From Conoideocrella luteorostrata (taxonomy: Eukaryota; Ascomycota; Sordariomycetes; Hypocreales; Clavicipitaceae): 11,978 bases of DNA. A model generated the notes under the pieces. The model was not told where the DNA came from and searched no databases. It saw only the letters and a program-made list of their open reading frames with translations. Of the stretch, positions 7,140 through 11,978 are shown one piece after another; the stretch's first letter is position 1, and each line of letters starts with the position of its first letter. Made by a program: the position numbers and the translations under genes. The stretch spans positions 1 to 11,978 of the forward strand of contig JASWJB010000607.1 of assembly GCA_032433595.1 (NCBI GenBank), given 5' to 3'.

Positions 7140-7850
7140 AGTTACTTAGATAGCGACTTTCCTTTTTTGTTATCTGCTTTGCGCATCCAACAACCATGCA
7201 ATTTGGAGTTTGAGGTTCATCGCCAGCTTGTTTTCCTCCAAGTCAACCACTGACTGCTGCCTCGTTTACTTTTGTCGGGCCGCGTTTTTCGTATGTCCGA
7301 AAGACATTGCCTTTAATCCTATTACGACGTGCGTGGCGGTGGGGACGTCACTTTCTGCCAGACCGTCACATCGTGTCCAGCGCTAAGCCTGATCAACTCG
7401 AAAGCACCTCTGCGAACCGGGCTATCTACACTACCACCGACCACCAACCGCCGTCTCATTGCAGATAATAGCAGAGGCTCCTCGCTAACCCATTTCCGTG
7501 CTTAGGCGGTGGCGGAGAGCGTGTGAATTCCCTGGCGGACTCGACTTGCACACCCCTTGCGAGATGCCTAATTCCTTCACATGTCTGATATTGGCCCCGT
7601 CGATGCATGGTGGCACTCATCAATGAAGCCAGAGTAATAAGAAGTCCGGATTATATTGTTTGCCTACGGTCATGCGTGTGCAATGAACAAATCTGGTCGG
7701 TCTTCGGGCTGCTGCAGTCAAAGGCCTGATCTTGCTATCATAAGTTGACATCTACCTGGCCAATTTATGTACCTGCGTGGCCACTCACGCCCGTGAGCGC
7801 CCGTGAGCGGTTCGGAGGGTGGGATATAGGTGGTAGGGTATTTTAATACG
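7140..7850. other. Intergenic stretch, nothing gene-like
   Basis: No frame of interest. It contains a GACGTCAC site at about 7344, a perfect 14-bp inverted repeat CTCACGCCCGTGAG at 7784-7797, and a doubled 10-bp unit GCCCGTGAGC at 7789-7808 overlapping it. Confidence 0.5.
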
Positions 7851-7893
7851 TCGCCAAAGCCGTCTCCCGGAGCGTCCGTTGTAGGACTTCCCC
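7851..7893 (-). repeat. Degenerate dispersed repeat, copy A
   Basis: This copy shares with copy C (10093-10137) the blocks TCGCCA, TCTCCCG and, near the far end, AGGACT with C-rich DNA following. With copy B (5889-5913) it shares GGAGCGTC and most of the next nine bases. It links the other two and is probably nearest to an ancestral unit. The three lie about 2 kb apart, all in the same orientation. Confidence 0.4.
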
Positions 7894-7973
7894 ATGCTGT
7901 TCTGCTCACAGGACTTGGAATATTGGACAGGCTTGCCGTGCTTTTTGTGAATCATTGAAACTGAAAGTACAAT

Positions 7974-7983
7974 ACTTGCAAGT
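7974..7983. repeat. 10-bp palindrome ACTTGCAAGT
   Basis: Perfect 10-bp palindrome in unique DNA. Palindromes of this length are expected occasionally by chance in 12 kb, so no function is claimed. Confidence 0.3.
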
Positions 7984-8766
7984 GTTCAACATGAAGTGAT
8001 CCAGACTCAAAGTCGTGTACAATGCAGATATGAGCAAGAAAACCAACCGCTGCGCTGCAACCCAAGCCAGTGAGATTATGGAGCAACATGACCGCATTCT
8101 GCCATGTGGCAACAGCCCGCCAAGAAACGCGCCGCACCTTACAAATAGCTGCGAGAGGACCCTGTCGCTTATGCCTGACCAGGGACCAAGACTGGAGGCT
8201 ATTTCTGGCCCGCAAACACGTTGAGCGCACGGAATCCATACATCCGTCAGAATATGCAGCATCAAGCCACACCGGGCCCTTTGTCGCTTACTCCCCCCTC
8301 ACCTAAGACGCACATTCATGGATATTCCATTCATATGCAATTTTATACAGAACCTTCTGCCATCGTTTAATCTTCTGTCTCACTAGCACGGGCCTGGAGA
8401 AGATCTAGTTAGTGTGCCACCCCTAATGAGGGATCCAGAGCCACTGAGCGCTAACCACTGTTTCACCTAGACAAATCTTCCACATGTAGAGATGCCGTCG
8501 TGATCACTCGGCTGCTCAGTCTGGTACGATGAAATAGGCTGCGGTCGCCCATGTTGGATCTGCATATTAAACTAAAGCCCGCCGCTCCTGTCTGACGATG
8601 GGCATGTATACTCGACCATTATCCTATGTTCTGTATGCAGAGGCATGTTTAATATAGGATACTCGTCGTATTACCTCATTCCGAATCCCTGATCCGTCCT
8701 CCGCTGTTCACCAACCCACACCCAATCCGCGATCGACAAGATTGTGCCGAGAGACAGTCGCTATCC
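7984..8766. other. Intergenic stretch, no gene recognised
   Basis: Short overlapping frames on both strands, several of them lacking an ATG. No domain, RNA gene or repeat beyond scattered short words was found. Confidence 0.45.
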
Positions 8767-8775
8767 TACGGAGTA
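8767..8775 (+). repeat. TACGGAGTA motif, exact copy
   Basis: Exact nonamer in the context CCTACGGAGTAGAGG. It is one of at least seven exact copies in the window. Confidence 0.6.
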
Positions 8776-8881
8776 GAGGGGAGGGCCAATCGAGCACATT
8801 TGCAACGCTGAGGTGGCTTGCTCATCATTCCCACAGTCGGTGGACAAGCTATCGCCACAGCCACACCCATGTTGGCACGAT

Positions 8882-8914
8882 TACGGAGTACGGAGCACGC
8901 ACGCACGCACGCAC
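8882..8914 (+). repeat. TACGGAGTA motif joined to a (GCAC)5 microsatellite
   Basis: The exact nonamer at 8882-8890 is followed in 7-bp register by a second TACGGAG (8889-8895). This runs straight into five perfect GCAC tetramers (8895-8914). The junction shares a base, so the microsatellite may have grown from the motif end. Confidence 0.65.
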
Positions 8915-9168
8915 AATAACCGTCCACTGTTAAACTCCATCACTGGAGAGAAAAGAGACTCGACAGTAAGGTGAGCTCAAATGCCAATTATGATCATCAC
9001 CAGTCAGCGGCGATGGTGGGGGGGGGTTTGCACCAGACATGATCACCTGCAGATTCATCAACCTCGGGGAACTGCACTGCCCGAAGACCTTCACTCGACC
9101 ACATCCTTGCTAGGCCCTGGCCAGACCCGCACCAAGTCGGACTTCTGGAACGAGTCTGCAGCCGATAG

Positions 9169-9194
9169 TTTGTGTCATTACTCAGTGACACAAA
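9169..9194. repeat. Hairpin-forming inverted repeat (9-bp arms, 8-nt loop)
   Basis: TTTGTGTCA at 9169-9177 and TGACACAAA at 9186-9194 are exact reverse complements around an 8-nt loop. It is about 50 bp before the T21 run. In RNA the inner T·G pair would lengthen the stem by one. No gene end is recognisable nearby, so a 3'-end role is only a guess. Confidence 0.45.
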
Positions 9195-9243
9195 ACTCGC
9201 AAATAGTATTGAGCTATCAATCAGTCGTTGCGATGTTTGGCGC

Positions 9244-9264
9244 TTTTTTTTTTTTTTTTTTTTT
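9244..9264. repeat. T21 homopolymer (A21 on minus strand)
   Basis: An uninterrupted run of 21 T is followed by CTTTCTCTGAGG. On the minus strand it is an A21 tail. The 7 bp immediately before it, TTGGCGC (9237-9243), recurs at 9488-9494. That would bracket a roughly 245-bp segment, the arrangement left by target-primed retroposition. No polymerase III A and B boxes are convincing in the segment. The alternative is a plain poly(dT) slippage tract that excludes nucleosomes. Confidence 0.7.
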
Positions 9265-9297
9265 CTTTCTCTGAGGGGAATTTGTTTTTGAAACATA

Positions 9298-9306
9298 TAC
9301 GGAGTA
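9298..9306 (+). repeat. TACGGAGTA motif, exact copy
   Basis: Exact nonamer in the context ATATACGGAGTATAAT, 34 bp after the T21 run and inside the segment that might be a retroposed copy. Confidence 0.6.
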
Positions 9307-10092
9307 TAATTTTGTATACATTTAGCTGTTTTGGTTAGGTTGCACTTAGCGTATGAGACGCAACGGCATCAAACCAAGACCAGCAAATCACATGTTACAG
9401 AAGCATTGCTAATCTCGTATTAGGTGCATACCTGAGAGACCTCCAGTTTCAATATTTGCGAACCTTGCCCAAATAGATCTGTTGGCATTGGCGCGACAAT
9501 ACTCGGCAGAGTTGGCGAGTTTTTGTATAAGTTGCCTGTACGTCAGTCAAGTCGTATGGCCATTTGATTCGCTTCAACTCGTCGTAACCAACTCGCTGTG
9601 GTATTGAGCGATTAACCAGCGCACGTCAATCAGGCCCGTCACCATCGCAGCTGCTTTTAGGCGCTCTCATTTCGAAGCTACCGGTCAGGCATTCGTTTGA
9701 TTGGCCATCCTTAGTTGCGCTGATAATTCAAGCAACAAAGAAAGCTGCATTTGAGAAGAACATATCAGCAAGGTGAGCCGAATACAACTTCCTTTTGTTG
9801 CACGTCAATTTCTTCATGAGCTGCGGTAAGAGGAGCCTTGGTATCAGCATGTCTTCAACTTCAAAGTTGTCGTTGAATGCTATTAGTGCGCACCCCACAT
9901 TCTCGCGCAAGTGTTCGGAGTGTGCCCATTTCGGCAGGCCGTTAGTTGCGGCAATCAAGTCATGACGCTGTTGCAAGCTCTTGGGACAAAAAAACGTTGG
10001 ACAAACATCCTGCTTCTCCATACGGTATGGAAGCAGTATGAATATTTGGAGGAACAGAATTTGGCGTCATAAAACAGTCGGCCCAAATCAGC
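9307..10092. other. Intergenic stretch, one small doubtful frame
   Basis: A minus-strand ATG frame (10021-9728, 97 codons) has a fairly ordinary amino-acid mix, with LIPRLLLPQLMKK near its middle. It lies just downstream of dispersed-repeat copy C in that orientation. Several frames of this length are expected by chance and no domain is recognised, so it is not called. Nothing else is seen. Confidence 0.4.
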
Positions 10093-10137
10093 TCGCCATC
10101 CAGGTGCATCTCCCGAAGGACTCCCGAAGGACTCCCT
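10093..10137 (-). repeat. Degenerate dispersed repeat, copy C, with internal 11-bp duplication
   Basis: The segment shares TCGCCA, TCTCCCG and an AGGACT plus C-rich ending with copy A. Within it the 11-mer CTCCCGAAGGA is repeated exactly (10110-10120 and 10121-10131) with a partial third copy. The duplication has probably replaced part of the ancestral unit. Confidence 0.4.
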
Positions 10138-10317
10138 CATCACGATGCAATATACCATCTTTTATAACTAGGGCTCCGCATTCACAAGAGGAGACTGCAA
10201 CCAATGGGCGCCATCGCGATAAGGGTGGTACAGTTGGGTCCAACAGAATGGATACTCTGATGCTAGAAGCCTCGGCGTGACAGGCCGCCGGCCGTCTGAT
10301 ATCGTATTGTGTACGTC

Positions 10318-10373
10318 TTACTGTACTGCGCAGCGTGAGTACGGTACTTTACTGTACTCCGTATTCCGTACAG
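10318..10373. repeat. GTAC-dense motif cluster with exact TACTCCGTA
   Basis: The exact complement TACTCCGTA lies at 10355-10363 and continues in 7-bp register as TATTCCG then TA. TTACTGTACT occurs twice (10318-10327 and 10349-10358). GAGTAC (10337-10342) pairs with GTACTC (10354-10359). The CTGTAC...GTACAG arms around the motif pair could form a small stem. Confidence 0.55.
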
Positions 10374-10530
10374 ACACGTCCACGGCCGCTGGTTGTTTGC
10401 ATTGGGCTCTATAGCGTACGTGGGATATCGGGAAACCAAAAGCAGCCTAAGTCGGTGGGGCGAGATCCCTGGAGCCACGCGCCGATCTGGGTGAAACTTG
10501 CCCGTGTGTCCCAAGATGAGGGGGTTTCGC

Positions 10531-10588
10531 CTTGCCATGCTTGCTTGCCATGTTGCTTGCCATGCTTGCCATGCCATGCCACGCCGTG
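10531..10588. repeat. Degenerate CTTGCCATG tandem array
   Basis: CTTGCCATG occurs at 10531-10539, 10544-10552, 10556-10564 and 10565-10573, with CTTG and TTG remnants between. It then passes into CCATG, CCACG and CCGTG pentamers (10574-10588). The array lengthens chance frames on both strands here. Confidence 0.7.
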
Positions 10589-10627
10589 TCTTGTCCCCCT
10601 CTCTGTATGCGCATTGGCTCAAACTCA

Positions 10628-10697
10628 CATTCCGCATTCCGCAATCCGCATTCCGCCTTCTGCATGGCGCATGGCGCATGTCGCATGCCGCATGGCC
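10628..10697. repeat. Heptamer minisatellite, ten units in perfect register
   Basis: Ten consecutive 7-mers follow one consensus, CATNNCG. Units 1, 2 and 4 are CATTCCG, unit 3 is CAATCCG, unit 5 is CCTTCTG, units 6 and 7 are CATGGCG, unit 8 CATGTCG, unit 9 CATGCCG and unit 10 CATGGCC. A further CATGTCG overlaps the last base. The first half and second half form two sub-families. A 7-bp unit repeats its coding register only every 21 bp, so a coding role is unlikely; the overlapping open frames arise from the array. Confidence 0.8.
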
Positions 10698-10703
10698 ATG
10701 TCG

Positions 10704-11402
10704 TGACCGTCCTGCACTTCATGTAATGCATGGCCTTCGTACTACACCTGGTGCATTGATGCACTTGTTGAACGCCGACCCCCGCTGGTATCTGAAGCCG
10801 CAACCTCAGTCGCTGCATCTGTCAGTCGCCTCTTGAAAGAGAACCATAAACAAGTCCGAATTATATTGAAATATCAGCACTCTTGAACTTCGTTCAACCC
10901 CGCCATCACCTTTTTGGGTGGGAAGCTCCAGATGAGAACAACGTGATATCTGCCGTGGCTACGGGAATTTCAGAGTCAGCCATGAAGATACGTTGTGACT
11001 TCGTCCGCCATGATGATTGTCTTCGGATGATTCAGAAGAGGCAAATGATAATCGGGTGACATCAGATGCCGCGCTTCAACTTCTTTGCCTTTCGATGCAA
11101 CGACGTTGTGTGACAACGAGCACAGCTCGAATGCAGGGAGGACAGACTCGCAATGATTGCTCCATCTTGGGGATGCGTGGTTGCATGACTTGGCTCGCCG
11201 GTGAAGTACCTTGTCGGAAGCCTCATTACCTTTGCAACTCTGGCATATATATCTGTTCATGAGTTGTTGTGATACACACTGAAAGTAAGCCGCATTTGGT
11301 GGGCCATCTCCTTGTTCATCGGCTACAAAGGAACTCAATGCGACAGATAATTTGCCGTCTGCAACGTGTGCTTTGGGGTGAATGGCGGCTGGATTTTTTA
11401 CC
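10704..11402. other. Intergenic stretch with one doubtful minus-strand frame
   Basis: A minus-strand ATG frame (11461-10976, 161 codons) begins in the complement of the G-rich tract, giving a polyproline N-terminus. It later has a CQSC and scattered Cys and His. It shows no third-position bias in the part examined (about half G or C) and no recognised domain. Frames of this length are expected about once by chance here. It could be an exon, but I do not call it. Confidence 0.35.
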
Positions 11403-11450
11403 GGGGGGGGCGGGGGGCGCGGCGGCAGGAAGTGGGGAGGGTTGCTGGGG
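11403..11450 (+). repeat. G-rich tract, candidate G-quadruplex
   Basis: G runs of 8 (11403-11410), 6 (11412-11417), 4 (11434-11437), 3 (11439-11441) and 4 (11447-11450) occur on the plus strand. The first two runs can supply several stacks; one spacer is long (16 nt), so folding is less certain than for the tract at 2731-2750. Confidence 0.5.
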
Positions 11451-11879
11451 AGTGATTTCATCTATACAGATACATATCGCTGAAGGAGAAAGGGGACGGT
11501 CCGAGCCAAGCCAGTCCAGTCCGTTGCTACCAGGCAAACCTTGCCCCAGGTACGCCTGGGACCAGCCGTTTGTACCTCATATTGCAAGTTGAAGAAGCAT
11601 CATATACAGTCTGTCGTCAGACTGCAATGCCCTATGCAGACTCTGTAACCGGCAGAAGCACAGGCGCGACGCTCGCAGAAACATATCAGACACAAGCAAA
11701 ATCTGCCTGGAAACTCGAGCATGAACAGTCTATCGCATTCATAGGTTCATTTCCAAGTCACGGAGCTGCAACGATCTGGTCTCTTAACAGCCCTCCTGCG
11801 GAACATCCGAAAAGCAGATAGATGCACCATGGCCAAAACCGCTCTGATATTCAGTCATGTCACTGTTCATCCTTGTTTA
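11451..11879. other. Intergenic stretch, nothing recognised
   Basis: Short frames only. A good start context, CACCATGG, at 11826-11833 opens just 30 codons before TAG with no visible donor, so it is not called as a gene. Confidence 0.4.
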
Positions 11880-11907
11880 GCCTCTGATGTTTGGCCTCTG
11901 ATGTTTG
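11880..11907. repeat. Direct tandem duplication of a 14-bp unit
   Basis: GCCTCTGATGTTTG is present twice without any change (11880-11893 and 11894-11907). An exact tandem duplication suggests a recent event. C- and T-rich DNA follows up to the right edge. Confidence 0.8.
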
Positions 11908-11978
11908 TCGCACCTTATTCTTAGTTCTATTGTAACTGCTCCCCGCCCCTCTTTTGCCATGCCTTTGTTCCTTTTTTT
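11908..11978 (+). promoter_or_regulatory. Pyrimidine-rich right edge
   Basis: From about 11939 the plus strand is dominated by C and T (CTCCCCGCCCCTCTTTTG, then CCTTTGTTCC and a T run at the edge). Such tracts often precede transcription starts in filamentous fungi, so a plus-strand gene may begin just beyond the window. This is weak, position-based inference. Confidence 0.2.

Noticed and set aside
8895..8914. Short regular repeats considered as a CRISPR array
   Set aside because: Units are directly tandem without spacers, so they are a microsatellite.
9728..10021. Minus-strand 97-codon frame with ordinary amino-acid composition next to repeat copy C
   Set aside because: Around ten frames of this size are expected by chance here, and I recognise no transposase or other motif in it.
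11008..11040. ATGATGA considered as a C box of a C/D snoRNA
   Set aside because: No D box (CTGA) at a suitable distance and no closing terminal stem.
10976..11461. Minus-strand ATG frame of 161 codons with a polyproline start and several Cys and His
   Set aside because: The polyproline comes from the complement of a G-rich tract, third positions are not biased, no domain is recognised, and about one such frame is expected by chance.
11830..11922. Good start context CACCATGG opening a 30-codon frame
   Set aside because: It stops at TAG after 30 codons, with no visible splice donor and no hydrophobic signal or motif to suggest a small secreted protein.

Overview
The window looks like intergenic or accessory DNA from a filamentous ascomycete (Pezizomycotina, possibly Hypocreales). 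The base composition is balanced. A spliceosomal-type intron donor (GTGAGT) follows a plausible first coding exon at the left edge. The nonamer TACGGAGTA, which I recall as common in intergenic DNA of such fungi, is strongly over-represented. There are no ribosome binding sites, no operon-like packing of frames and no bacterial gene order. The species assignment is inference; no protein family could be recognised.

Layout. Positions 1-127 on the minus strand hold what I read as the 5' coding exon of a gene running off the left edge. A possible TATA box and a pyrimidine-rich tract lie upstream of it (about 272-277 and 349-385). Three GACGTC palindromes sit close together at 925-980. From 1067 to 1999 there is an unexpectedly long open frame (310 codons) without codon bias or a recognisable domain. 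From 2000 to the right edge I find no convincing gene. The DNA instead carries short tandem arrays (units of 4, 7, 8, 9, 10, 11 and 14 bp), G-rich tracts (2543-2586, 2731-2750, 11403-11450), a T21 run (9244-9264), small inverted repeats, and at least seven exact copies of TACGGAGTA between 3828 and 10363. A degenerate dispersed repeat appears three times in one orientation (about 5889, 7851 and 10093).

How it fits together. Apart from the left-edge gene, the reading frames are short, overlap on both strands and show no third-position bias where I examined it, so they look like chance frames. The main content is repeat biology. A 7-bp period links the TACGGAG/CTCCGTA motif pairs to a ten-unit heptamer array at 10628-10697, and other simple repeats sit next to motif copies. 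I see no defence system, biosynthetic cluster, rRNA, tRNA, CRISPR array or intact mobile element. The most useful leads are the left-edge exon with its overlapping upstream ORF, the motif family and its 7-bp tandem behaviour, the three-copy dispersed repeat, and the long open frame.
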